A DNA stretch of 64,000 nt from Linanthus parryae (GCA_023055425.1 JALGPY010000009.1:53630616-53694615); one strand, 5' to 3'. Counted from the first letter of the stretch, positions 23,432-33,576 are shown. Program-made: numbers and translations. The notes: generated by a model from the letters alone, not told the origin.

Positions 23432-24354
23432 CTGATTGAAAGGTAAGCAAAGTACTGTGAACAGAAATCTGTTATAGCATAGCATTAGAAGAATCAGTAG
23501 GCAACTATCAATACTGTGCTGCTAATACACGAAGTAAGTGTACAAAAACGAAGTTCATCACTGATTTTGAAAGGATGTTAAATAATGGTAGAGAGAGAAA
23601 AACTCTCTCCTATCTCTAGATGGTTGCCTGGTGCCAGTCTTGTTGTGCATGTAATTTGAATCGGTCAGTCTCATCCTTCCCTCTCGATCTCTAATTTCAC
23701 CGCTCAGATTTGTGTTTCTCAATCTCAAGGGTGATCTCAGGGATGGCGGATGGATGAGTTTTCTTTGTGTCTATTTGTCTCGAAGTTCTAAGGATCTTTA
23801 GTTCTTTCAGGCCACAGTTCTGTGATTAACACTCAGGGCTTGATTCAGGTTGGGCGCGGGGATTTTAAAAAATTAAGAGGAAACACCATCACATTTTCAA
23901 CTTTCATATGCCTTTTGTAATCCACTTTGAAAGCACACCTAGCACCCTTATCATTTTACACCCTCTGTCTCAGCCAATTCTTTATTTTTTTCCTTTTTAA
24001 GACGTCCAAACCAATTTTTTAAACTTTCCTAAAATAGAAAGTCTCTACACCATAAAATACCATCTTACCCTTACTACTAATTCAGTCTCTTTTTTCAAGT
24101 GGGCCTAATTAAAATGGATTAACAAACTAACCCACCTAATTAGGCCCAAATGCTTTCATTAGCTGTAAACCCTAGTATGTGGATTAATTAGGCAAATCAG
24201 ATATCTCTCTCTCACTCTCTCGTTCATTTCCTGTCAACCGTCCCACTCTCTCTGTTCTTCCCCAATTCTCGTCCCTCTCTCCCTCTGGGGCGATAGGGTT
24301 TGGGCGACTGAAGAACAATCTTCGATTCTCTCTCCTTTATGAGTTCGATTAGCC

Positions 24355-24624
24355 ATGTCGGAGTACAGAGAAGGGCTATGGTGTCCCTATTCGTACGACT
24401 ACTGGAAAGAGTCCGTCGATTCGGACACTGTTGACTCCGGTGGTGGTTCGTTCGTGCCTGAAACGGAAGATCCGGACGAAACCCAACCGCCTGATAACCT
24501 AGGATCTTCGATGGCAAGGTCTGGTAACTTTCATGGGTTTGATATGTTAGATTCCGATGTAACACAATCACCGGATGATGAAGAGAGGGAATGCGAGTTC
24601 TTTCTCAACTCGGAAGAGGTTTAA
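24355..24624 (+). CDS. Acidic ORF in left arm of M1, unit A
   Basis: An 89-codon frame, MSEYREGLWCPYSYDYWKES at the start, rich in Asp, Glu, Ser and Pro (PETEDPDETQPPDN in the middle), ending CEFFLNSEEV. The start follows a leader-like, pyrimidine-rich tract with a telo-box-like motif, so it looks like the 5' end of a captured host gene. No domain recognised; I do not claim it is expressed. The equivalent frames in M2 (unit A) and M2 (unit B) have a stop at codon 3 (MS*), and in M1 of unit B at codon 4. Confidence 0.4.
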   Translation: MSEYREGLWCPYSYDYWKESVDSDTVDSGGGSFVPETEDPDETQPPDNLGSSMARSGNFHGFDMLDSDVTQSPDDEERECEFFLNSEEV

Positions 24625-24626
24625 TT

Positions 24627-24914
24627 TCAGAAAAAGGGTTCAGAAATAAAACCTCCCTCCCATTTCAGCAAGAATTTGTATTCCCTCTCCTCATCAGAGT
24701 CTAGTTCATCATCGGAATCTAACAGATCCGACCCATGCAAGTTACCAAACCCGGCCATCGAAGATCCTAGGTTATCAGGCGGTTGGGTTTCGTCCGGATC
24801 TTCCGTTTCAGGCACGAACGAACCACCACCGGAGTCAACGGCGTCCGAATCGACAGACTCTTTCCAGCCGTCGTACGAATCGGAACACCAGAGCCCTTCT
24901 CTGTACTCCGACAT
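24627..24914 (-). CDS. Acidic ORF in right arm of M1, unit A
   Basis: Mirror-image copy of the 24355-24624 frame, convergent with it and separated by 2 bp. 95 codons, starting MSEYREGLWCSDSYDGWKES; compared with the left arm the C-terminal part gains DDELDSDEEREYKFLLKWEG. Open throughout. Same caveats on function. Confidence 0.4.
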   Translation of the reverse strand: MSEYREGLWCSDSYDGWKESVDSDAVDSGGGSFVPETEDPDETQPPDNLGSSMAGFGNLHGSDLLDSDDELDSDEEREYKFLLKWEGGFISEPFF

Positions 24915-25629
24915 GGCTAATAGAAATCGGAAAGGAGAGAGAATCGAAGATTGTTCTTCAGTCGCCCAAACCCTAGCGCCGCAGAGGGAGAGAGACGAGA
25001 ATCGTGGAAGAACAGAGACAGTGGGACGTTGAGAGAAAATGAACGAGGGAGTGAGAGACAGAGAGAGTTTTGATTTGCCTAATTAATCCACATACTAGGA
25101 TTTACAGCTAATGAAAGCATTTTGGCCTAATTATGTGGGTTAGTTTCTTAATCCATTTTAATTAGGACCAATTGAAAAAAAAATTGATTTTTTAGTAACG
25201 GTAAGATGGTATTTTGGTGTGTAAAAACTTTCCATTTTAGGAAAGTTTAAAGAATTGGTTGGGACATCCCAACAAGGAAAAACTAAAGAATTGGCTGGGA
25301 CGGAGGGAGTATCAATTATGCACCTCCCTTCAATAAAAGAAACTTGCAAATTTTGAACAAGGTGGGTGAGTTATGGTTTAATCAAGTTGTCAAGGATCTT
25401 GGATATGCATTTTTAAACCGTGTTGCAACAGGATTTAGGCCTGTATTGAGACACCTCAAGAGGATTAGGAATTTTTGGGGCCAAGACAATGCATTCTATA
25501 AATCAACTAATCCACGAAGTTGGGGCTGTTATACAAAATCTTTTACCTCCCCATTAATATTGATCGAGTAGCTAGGAGAGGTTGTACAAGATCTAATCCA
25601 TTGGATCATCTGGGTGGGAAACTGCATAA

Positions 25630-27250
25630 TTTTAAAAAATTAACAAGAAACACCATCACATTGTCAACTGTCATATGCCTTTTGTGATCAACTTTGAGAG
25701 CACACCTAGCACCCTTATCATTTACTCCCTCCGTCCCAGCCAATTCTTTAGTTTTTTTTCCTTTTTAAGACGTCCCAACCAATTCTTTAAACTTTCCTAA
25801 AATGGAAAGTCTCTACACCCCAAAATACCATCTTAACCTTACTAAAAATTCAGTCTCTTTTTTCAATTGGGCCTAGTTCAAATTGATTAACAAACTAACC
25901 CACCTAATTAGGCCCAATTGCTTTCATTAGATGTAAACCCTAGTATGTGGATTAATTAGGCAAATCAAAACTCTTCTCTTTCTTTTCCTCTCAACCGTCC
26001 CACTCTCTCTGTTCTTCCCCAATTCTCGCCGCTCTCTCCCTCTGCGGCGCTAGGGTTTGGGCGATTGCAGAACAATCTTCGATTCTCTCTCCTTTCTGAG
26101 TTCGATTAACCATGTCGTAGTACAGAGAAGGCCCTGGTGTCCCTATTCGTACGACGACTGGAAAGACTCCGTCGATTCGGACACCGTTGACTCCGGTGGT
26201 GGTTCGTTCGTGCCTGAAACGGAAGATCCGGACGAAACCCAACCGCCTGATAACCTAGGATCTTCGATGGCAAGGTCTGGTAACTTGCATAGGTCTGATA
26301 TGTTAGATTCCGATGTAACACAATCACCGGATGATGAAGAGAGGGAATGCGAGTTCTTGCTCAACTCTGAAGAGGTTTAATTTCAGAAAAAGGGTTCAGA
26401 AATAAAACCTCCCTCCCATTTCAGCAAGAATTTGTATTCCCTCTCCTCATCAGAGTCTAGTTCATCATCGGAATCTAACAGATCGGACCCATGCAAGTTA
26501 CCAGACCCAGCCATCGAAGATCCTAGGTTATCAGGCGGTTGGGTTTCGTCCGGATCTTCCGTTTCAGGCACAAACGAACCACCACCGGAGTCAACGGCGT
26601 CCGAATCGACAAACTCTTTCCAGCCGTCGTACGAATCGGAACACCAGAGCCCTTCTCTATACTTGCCATGGATAATAGAAATCGGAAAGGATAGAGAATC
26701 GAAGATTGTTCTTCAATCGCCCAAACCCTAGCGCCACAGAAGGAGAGAGCGACGAGAATCGGGGAAGAACATAGACAGTGGGACGGTTGAGAGAAAATGA
26801 ACAAGGGAGTGAGAGAGAGAGAGAGAGTTTTGATTTGCCTAATTAATCCACATACTAGGATTTACAGCTAATGAAAAAATTTGGGCCTAATTATGTGGGT
26901 TTGTTTCTTAATCCATTTTAATTAGCCCGAATTGACTAAAAAAAAATGTTGAATTTTTAGTAACGGTAAGATGGTATTTTGGTGTGTATAGGAAAGTTTA
27001 AAGAATTGGTTGGGACATCCCAACAAGGAAAAACTAAAGAATTGGCTGGGACGGAGGGAGTATCAATTATGCCCCTCCCTTAAATAAAAGCAACTTGCGA
27101 ATTTTGAACAAGGTGGGTGAGTTACGGTTTAATCATGTTGTCAAGGATCTTGGATATGCATTTTAAACCGTGTTTCAATAGGATTTAGGCCTGTATTGAG
27201 ACACCTCAAGAGGATTAGGAATTTTTGGGGCCAAGGCAATGCATTCTATA
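25630..27250. repeat. Tandem module T2, unit A
   Basis: Second copy of module T1; it diverges from T1 after ATTCTATAA at about 27250. The right flank of the element (about 27063-27250) reads a conserved stretch seen four times in the window (VGELW...VVKDLGYAFLNRV, FRPVLRHLKRIRNFWGQ), origin unknown. Confidence 0.85.
25725..27060. mobile_element. Palindromic Stowaway-like element M2, unit A
   Basis: 1336 bp between TA dinucleotides with canonical CTCCCTCCGTCCCAGCCAAT at both ends (inverted). Same whole-length hairpin design and arm content as M1. The left-arm ORF has a stop at codon 3; the right-arm ORF is shifted near its start by a small deletion (CTTGCCATGGAT at about 26664), leaving 26571-26383 open. 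Confidence 0.92.
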
Positions 27251-27359
27251 ACCGGGCAATCAAACTTCCGGTTCCTTTCAACTATTTAGTGAATTGAAGG
27301 TGCTTTGCCCACATATCATAAAACATACAAGGCTTCTTTGGGTATGTACGCTCTAGGAT
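27063..27359. other. Right flank of M2 and unassigned DNA, unit A
   Basis: The first ~190 bp repeat the flank of M1. The rest (27251-27359) has no match elsewhere except its unit B copy and leads into LINE endonuclease sequence on the minus strand. Confidence 0.4.
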
Positions 27360-27515
27360 ACCTACCTTGACCACCATTGGAGAATGATCAGAAGAGGATC
27401 CCCAAACACAAACAGTGAATTAGGCAAAGCATTATCCCACTTGCCTCTTAGACCAAGTAAACATGCGGTGTATCTGAACTCCTCCACATTAAGACATTGC
27501 ACACAATTATCCATG
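27360..27515 (-). pseudogene. LINE endonuclease fragment, downstream half, unit A
   Basis: On the minus strand the sequence reads a DNCVQCLNVEEF stretch and then, in another frame, SSSDHSPMVVKV, where SDHSP is the C-terminal motif of the LINE AP endonuclease. The other half of the domain lies beyond the LTR element that interrupts it, at 29844-30110. Unit B equivalents are 42119-42274 and 44652-44918. Confidence 0.6.
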
Positions 27516-27520
27516 TCATT

Positions 27521-27856
27521 TGATACGAGTATGTACGGACACATCGCACGACATGGCAGCATAGTTTTAAATTTATTAGTTTATTTTAATTATTAAAGTA
27601 TTAGGAAGTTTTTTAATTGTTTGGGGGGGGGGTAGCATAATTAGTTAATTGTTAGAGGGGGTGTTGGGATAATTATTCGTTAGACAATTAGTATTTATAT
27701 GTTGCTCTGGTTCAGTTAGTATTACCGAATGAATTGATTACAGAATTGTCTTTATTCGGTCAAACCCTAGATTTTGGAGAGTGCGAGCCTTTATAGTAAT
27801 GCAAAGGAGAGTGTAGGGTCTACACAGCTACAATCCGATAAATTAATTGCTAATCA
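27521..27856 (+). repeat. 5' LTR of the non-autonomous element, unit A
   Basis: 336 bp, TGATACGAGTA...GCTAATCA, with a G run near 27625. About 90 percent alike to the 3' LTR by eye. Confidence 0.92.
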
Positions 27857-27858
27857 AC

Positions 27859-27872
27859 TGGTGCTTTCATTG
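27859..27872 (+). promoter_or_regulatory. Primer binding site, unit A element
   Basis: TGGTGCTTTCATTG, starting with the TGG that pairs with a tRNA CCA end, 2 bp after the LTR. I cannot name the tRNA with certainty. The unit B copy is at 42618-42631. Confidence 0.7.
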
Positions 27873-27901
27873 TCTTTCACCACAACCCACTGGTGAAATC
27901 A

Positions 27902-28420
27902 ATGTCGAACACCACAGCTTTCACTGCTGCTCCGTTTTTCAAATCCTGAAGCCACAACAGCGGCAGCAGGAGACCCTAGCGACGCTTCCGTAGCCAGGGT
28001 TCCAACAGCAACAAGCGGCGCCAACCCAGAACCAGCAGCAGCTTGTCGCCTCACAGCCGCCAGAGAACCATCAAATCCAACAACCGCAGCCGCAGCAGCT
28101 GGCGCCACAGGTCCAGAGGACAACGCCGACCCCGGCGTTACAGCCGTTGTTGCAATTGCAGCGGCATACCCAGGGGTTGCCGGCCGCAAATCCGCCGCTC
28201 CAGTTACCAGAGAATAACCAGAAGCAGCACCCATCCCCTCCGACATCGCAGAACCAACAGAACACGCTGCAGGGGAAGCATCCAGGTTCGTTCGGCCACC
28301 ATATTGCACCCCAGATCCAGTCGACTCAGCTAGGATTACAGTCGCCGCCTCAGCTAGGGTTACATTCGACGCCTGAGCTAGGGTTACCACCGTTTCTTCC
28401 TCCGGTCGCCCACCTGAACT
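27902..28420 (+). pseudogene. Q/P-rich gag-like frame, broken, unit A
   Basis: Starts MSNTTAFTAAPFF as in unit B, but a 55-bp deletion at about 27941 shifts the frame and removes the part reading EQWKKDLAEILKNMFDQF in unit B. Downstream codons are rich in Gln and Pro (QPLLQLQRHTQGLP, LPENNQKQHP). A stop equivalent to the unit B amber codon is also present. Confidence 0.65.
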
Positions 28421-28810
28421 AGACACAGAAACCTGGTCCGACCCACCCACATGGCAGACCCAAATATATTGTGAGCCACAACTTGATGTTCCCTCCGTTC
28501 TAGCCACAAGACCGTTCCATTCCGTTCAGCGGCTTTGACCAATCATTTCAGCTCGTTTTTGCTCCGGAATTGAATCAGCTCGCACCAGTTCCTAGGGTTT
28601 TTCGACCCACTGAAGCCTTTTCCAGCCTTTCTTTTTTCAGATTCGGCCCTGCATGCGCATTTATCTTGACTTTGGTTGGTGGACGGTTCACGAAACTACT
28701 GTTTGGTGATGTCGAAGTAGATTTTTCAAGGCTTGTTCGACGCCAGTTTGATCCAGGCATTACTTTGAGCATCACCTTGAGGGCAAGGTGATTGTGAACC
28801 GGGGGGCAAT

Positions 28811-29123
28811 TGATACGAGTACGTACGGACACGGCGCAGGAAATTGCAGCATAGTTTTAAATTTAGTAGTTTATTTTAACTATTAAAGTATTAGGAATTT
28901 TAATTGTTTGGGGGGGGGGGTGGTTAGCATAATTAGTTAATTGTTAGATGGGGTGTTGGGATAATTAGTCGTTAGCCAATTAGTATTTGTATGTTGCTCT
29001 GGTTCAGTTAGTATTATCGAATGAATTGATTACATAATTGTCTTTATTCGGTCAAAACCCTAGATTTTGGAGAGTGCAAGCCTCTATAGTGCTGCAAAGG
29101 AGAGCGTAGCGTCTACACAACTA
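28811..29123 (+). repeat. 3' LTR (first part), unit A
   Basis: Matches the 5' LTR from TGATACGAGTA onward until CACAACTA, where a hAT MITE is inserted. The remaining 25 bp of this LTR lie at 29814-29838. Confidence 0.9.
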
Positions 29124-29805
29124 CTACGTAGCATGGACACTCCAAAACAAGGGTCGTGTCCGTGTGGGACACTTGGGATACTCGGACACCCGTACGATTC
29201 TCCAAAATACGTGTCGGACACTGGGGCTGGTGTGTCCAAGTATTTTAGAGAATTTATTAGATTGGACACTTGGAGGACACTTGGGGGGGGGACACTTTAT
29301 GGACACATGATGAGAGACGACAACTGCCCCTTCGTGTTTATTAGACTTTCATACGGGTTGTTTTAGAGATACTTAGAACTTTAAATGGGTTAAAATATAC
29401 CTAATCTAAAATAGATATAATATATTGATTAATTGATTGCTCAATATATGAAACGGTTACCCACGAGAAGTTCAAGTGAGGTTTTAAGTTCTCACAAGCT
29501 ACAACTTCAAGAGTATTCACAGACACAACTCGTCAAACTCGAACCCACCTAAGCTACTCCTCTTTCTCTTTTCATTCTTATACTTAATATATGCTTTCCG
29601 TGATATTTAAGCTATAAATATAAAGAAATTTGAACTAATATGTTATCATACCTCGTAGTATAAAAATTAAAATATATAATTAAAAATATAATAATAATGT
29701 TGACGTATACGTGCCGTGTCGTATCCTCATTTTTCAGAAAATGACGTATCCCGTGTCCGAATCCGTATCGTATCCAATACCAGTATCCGTACCCGTGCTT
29801 CTTAG
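29124..29805. mobile_element. hAT-type MITE inside the 3' LTR, unit A
   Basis: 682 bp, ends CTACGTAGCATGG and (reversed) CTAAGAAGCACGG, flanked by 8-bp CACAACTA/CACAGCTA. Interior is rich in GTGTCCG/CGGACAC-type and GTATCCGTA-type subterminal repeats. An 8-bp target duplication and the end sequence support hAT. No transposase. Confidence 0.9.
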
Positions 29806-29843
29806 CACAGCTACAATCTGATAGCTTAATTGTTGTCATCATT

Positions 29844-30110
29844 CATGTAATCAGTTCATTCTTCACTGCGAAAGTTCTTAAACTATAAAATCACCCATGA
29901 CAATCCATCTGCTATTATTTGTAGAGGGAGCTCTGTTAGCCCATAGCTTCCTTCTGCCCATTGAATTGTTAAGCCCATAAACTATAGTAGCAAAAAGCTG
30001 CTCAGCCCCAGCCCTCGTAAGAATACTACAATTGCTTTATCACATTGTACAAGGATTCCAGATAACCCACAGCAGCCTAACCTCTTCTCTAAAGGTTTCT
30101 CACCCCTGAA
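29844..30110 (-). pseudogene. LINE endonuclease fragment, upstream half, unit A
   Basis: Minus strand reads FATIVYGLNNSMGRRKLWAN and, after a gap, SRWIVMGDFI, the usual VYG...R..LW and W.V.GDFN block of plant LINE endonuclease. Interrupted by the LTR element; the domain resumes at 27515. Confidence 0.65.
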
Positions 30111-30769
30111 GCCTTTTTTACCGATACAAAAAATGTCAATACTAAATGTGCTTGCTTTACTACTTCAAATTTTGAAAATCTCCACCAGTAACAGTATTTA
30201 CTATTTCACTTTTGTGCACCCTCTAATAGAAACTACTTGTTACCTTATTTGTGTCCAGATTTGTTGCCATTAACGTGATTATTATCATTTCATTTCAGCA
30301 ATTAACACAATTACTAGGTTTAATCTTTGGATTTCATATTCCTATAGACTATGCATATGCTTCCATCTGTTTACATTGCATCTCTTTCTCAAAATCTATC
30401 TCTAGCTGGTTTCCACCTGTCTTTTAAAGTCGTCTTATAAGAGGCTTGAATTCCTAGAATGCTGAGAAGATCCCAGCAGAATCCCCAAAGTAAGTAGTAT
30501 ATAAAGTTTGGGCCATGTTTGATTTCACTGTTTTGGTGGGATAGGATAGAAATACTAGGCCAATGCTTTTGTTGGTTATTGAAAAAGAAAACCGATGGCT
30601 TTTAATTGGGTCCATTTTGAGCACTCACAACCCCGTGAACATAGAATAAAAACTTGTTTGTTTTCTTATTTTCCTGACATTCCACACCTTTGTTATGTGT
30701 TGAAAAAAGACATTATGCTCTCAATGTGACTGTCTTTTCCCGTTCAACCCTAGTCAAATTCGAGACTGA

Positions 30770-30814
<45 letters not shown>

Positions 30815-31977
30815 GATTGCTTATTTTAGGGTTACATGGATTAACACTTTGGGAGCTTCTTGGACACGCATGTTGATGAACTATGCCCAGGGTCGGCTTA
30901 AGCAGCTCATTCTTTGTTTGGTGCACCAGAGTTTAAGAGGGCACCAAATTTTCTAAATATAACGGGTAAATTATTAAATTCATTTATAGTTATTAGTATG
31001 TTAATATCAATTCCTTACTTATGTTGGACCTGTAAGATCGCATACCAAAGAGATCGGAACTCATATCTCTCTATATAAAATTTCTCATCAGATCTCTCAA
31101 CGACGTCCCTATTTTGTAGACACATCAATCATCCAAAAATCCAATACAACCATATTATCCCCATTCTCAATGAAAATCCATATTCTCAAGCAACATTATT
31201 ACCTCCGCTCATAGATCAGTGTAGTTCAATCAACACACGAAAATCTCAGTTCGGGAATTCGACGAATTAGCCCCCACTCAATCAAGATTTCTATTTTTAT
31301 CCCCAGTCTCGATACTTCAGTAGAACAATTTGGGTTTACCGCCAAGTCTATAAAACTATAAATGTCTAGGTATGCAAAAGAATCAATAATTTTTGTGTAC
31401 ATTAGGTTTCTTATATCTCAATTTTGATGTACTATTCGACTTGCTTTTGTTGTTTATAATTTTAGCCATTGAGGTCGGATTTGAACTTCTACACATTAGT
31501 CTAGACAAATCTCTTGGTATGTAAAAATAAATAAAATTGTGTACACTTAGTGTATTATATCTCAATTTTGATGTTGAATGGAGTTGGGAAGTTTCCATTT
31601 TGTGAAGCAATGTTTTCTAAATGTTTCAAGGAAGAGACAGTACAAAGTCAAAGACAAATCAATGCTGGTATTACACGAGCTGAACCAGTTTCTTAGGTCA
31701 TAATACTCATGGGTTTTGTTTATGGGTAGACCCACAGTTTGTGTAAGTTCAACCCCTCGTTCGATTCATTTTCTATTGTGGAATTTCATGTGTTATAGCA
31801 GGTTCAAAAGCTTATTGTATGTGAAAGCTCAGTAATGAGGGCCGTGTTCATTTGTCAAATGGGATATGGCATTATTTCTCTTCTATACTAAATGTAGAAA
31901 CCAGAATAGTGCGCCCTGGCCTTAGGGTTCAACGTGGTGTTAAAAATCATGATACGTGTTTCAGAATTGTATAAAAG
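30111..31977. other. Unassigned DNA, unit A
   Basis: No gene recognised. Contains a run of about 34 T (30776-30809) that is only about 15 T in unit B, and a possible hAT-like start CAGGGTCGGCTTAAGC at 30889, for which I could not find a matching end and target duplication. Unit B copy: 44919-46766. Confidence 0.35.
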
Positions 31978-32455
31978 CTACGTAGCACAGGTGCAGGTGC
32001 GGTGCGGGTGCGGCAAATTCCCAAAAATCAAGGGTGCAGGTGGGGCAGGGGTGCGGCCACATTCTTTATATTTTTATTTGATATTATTAGTAATACCATT
32101 ATACGAATATAAAAACGACAATATATGTTTCATATAATAATCGAATAGAAATTCATACATAGATTCGAAGAAACAGAGTTACTATATCAACAGTATTATT
32201 TGGAAAAAAAAAAACAGTATAATCTCTTATGTCGTTCTTAGCTGTGGAGAGATAAGTAATCTAAGTGTTGAAAATGTTCACATAGATGCACGTTTCTATG
32301 TTAAGTTGTATCTGGAAGGCTTTCAACTAAAAATTTAAAAAATGACTATGCCCTTATCGACAAAGCACCCGCAAAGCCCCCATGGAGCACTCAAGAAGTA
32401 CCCAAAAGCACCCGGTGCGGGTGCGCGACCTATCAGAAGCACCCGTGCAACATAG
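31978..32455. mobile_element. hAT-type MITE 2, unit A
   Basis: 478 bp flanked by identical 8-bp TATAAAAG (31970-31977 and 32456-32463). Ends CTACGTAGCACAGG and reversed CTATGTTGCACGGG. Subterminal GGTGCGGGTGCGG and AAGCACCC repeats. Its end resembles that of the MITE in the LTR (CTACGTAGCA), so both may use the same transposase. Confidence 0.93.
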
Positions 32456-32625
32456 TATAAAAGGCCTTAATGATTGCTTAGGGTAACAAATAAACTAGAG
32501 TCCGCACTATTTCCTACCCATGCTCTTAATTGGAACACACTCTAGCATATGGGATTCTAGAAGTTTTGCTAAGATCTTCATACAGTCACTCTCATCTGGG
32601 AATCGAAATAGCCAAGTACCCTCAT

Positions 32626-33576
32626 TAGGGATGGCAATGTGATTCCGATCCGAAATTCGAGCGATTCAATCCGAATGGATAAAGTCCTAATTCGATCCAT
32701 TCTAAAATTTATCGGATATGGATCCATTTTAATCAGGATCCGGCAGGATATTCGATGGATATCCGACCCGGTTGGATCCGAACATATATACTTTTATTAA
32801 AATACCCTTTAAGTTATAAAAAATACGAATTAACACACATAGAAAGTAAAAACACATATATATCTAAAACCCTAACACTCTCACCAGTCACCACTCACGT
32901 AGTCACGTCGATTTGATTTCAGAATTCAGTAGAACGCAGCCCTCTCTCTCTCAACACTCACTGTCTGTTCGTGAGAGAGTGAGTCGTCGGCGTCCGAGGA
33001 CGAGTCTCTCTCTTTCACCACTACAGCAGAAGAACGCAGCCCTCTCAAGACGCACATAAGAGTCTCTCTCTACCACTACTTATGTATCCATTCTCTGATC
33101 AATCGCTTCGTTTTCGGTAGATTTTGTGTGCAATCATGTGATAGTGGCGATTCATTAGTGCTGTTAGTTTACGGTTTGATGAAAAACTAGGGTTTTCCAA
33201 ATTTAAAATATAAGAATCATATAGGGGTAGATGATAAGGAGAGGAATTTATTCAAGAAGCAAAGCAACATAAAATATGTTCATTTGTTCATGAAAATCTG
33301 TTCATTGTCAAACTCCTGATCTTATGGACAATTTTGTTATGTTTTATTGGGTTAAATTTGTGGGTGATTCGATGTATTAAACATTTTGAATGACTTTATT
33401 TATGGGTAGATATGAGGTTGTAATGTTTAAGAATTTATGGATCTGTTGTTTCCCTTATCCAAGTTTTGTATACTGTAATAGTCAGCAGTCAGAATGTTTT
33501 AATTTGCTGTAATATTTTGGTGTTTTTTTGGATTCTCTATTCTGGATCCGAATTTGGATCCGGATACGATCCGATT
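32626..33576. mobile_element. Truncated hAT-like element, unit A
   Basis: Left end TAGGGATGGCAATGTG follows the common plant hAT terminus TAGGGATGGCAAT, with ATCCGGAT-type subterminal repeats on both sides (32640-32790 and 33540-33576). The expected right end (CATCCCTA) is missing, so target duplication cannot be tested. Interior includes CTCTCT-rich leader-like sequence. Unit B copy: 47415-48365. Confidence 0.6.

Larger units (their letters stand above)
22091..23862. repeat. 1.77-kb inverted repeat carrying a gene fragment (unit A)
   Basis: Left arm 22091 to about 22930 is the reverse complement, with modest divergence, of about 23023 to 23862; the loop is about 92 bp. The ends pair as TCCCCACGCCAATCCTGAAT with ATTCAGGTTGGGCGCGGGGA. 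Both arms hold the same spliced-gene-like content. I see no terminal motif or target duplication of a known transposon superfamily. It ends exactly where the tandem modules start (23863). Confidence 0.92.
23959..25309. mobile_element. Palindromic Stowaway-like element M1, unit A
   Basis: 1351 bp flanked by TA. The right end, reversed, is CTCCCTCCGTCCCAGCCAAT, the well-known Stowaway (Tc1/mariner) MITE terminus; the left end is a mutated version (CACCCTCTGTCTCAGCCAAT). The entire element is an inverted repeat with arms of about 660 bp and a loop under 30 nt centred at about 24634. Each arm holds, from outside in, AT-rich sequence, a CTCTCT-rich leader-like tract, a TAGGGTTTGGGC (telo-box-like) motif and an ORF starting MSEYREGLWC. 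No transposase, so it would need one supplied in trans. Confidence 0.9.
23863..25629. repeat. Tandem module T1, unit A
   Basis: Starts TTTTAAAAAATTAA at 23863; the same text restarts at 25630, a period of 1767 bp. Contains flank, the palindromic Stowaway-like element and 320 bp beyond it. The last ~125 bp (25505-25629) is not present in module T2. Confidence 0.88.
27521..29838 (+). mobile_element. Non-autonomous LTR retrotransposon, unit A
   Basis: Paired LTRs (27521-27856 and 28811-29838, the latter split by a hAT MITE), both starting TGATACGAGTA and ending TCA, flanked by identical TCATT (27516-27520 and 29839-29843). The primer site TGGTGCTTTCATTG follows the 5' LTR after 2 bp, and a purine tract ending CCGGGGGGCAAT precedes the 3' LTR. 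The ~950-bp interior has only a Q/P-rich gag-like frame and a remnant just before the polypurine tract, so pol has been lost. It sits in LINE endonuclease sequence of the opposite strand. Confidence 0.93.

Noticed and set aside
27899..28507. 202-codon minus-strand frame rich in Ala, Gly and Val (and its copy at 42698-43321)
   Set aside because: It is the antisense of the Gln/Pro-rich gag-like frame just after the retroelement primer site; CAG/CCN codons on the plus strand give Ala/Gly-rich shadows.
30776..30809. Long T run as a polymerase III terminator or LINE tail
   Set aside because: No pol III promoter boxes or LINE sequence next to it; its length differs between units (about 34 versus 15), as expected for an unstable homopolymer.
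30889..31925. Possible hAT element starting CAGGGTCGG and ending near CGCCCTGG
   Set aside because: The two ends match only over a few bases and no 8-bp duplication could be found.
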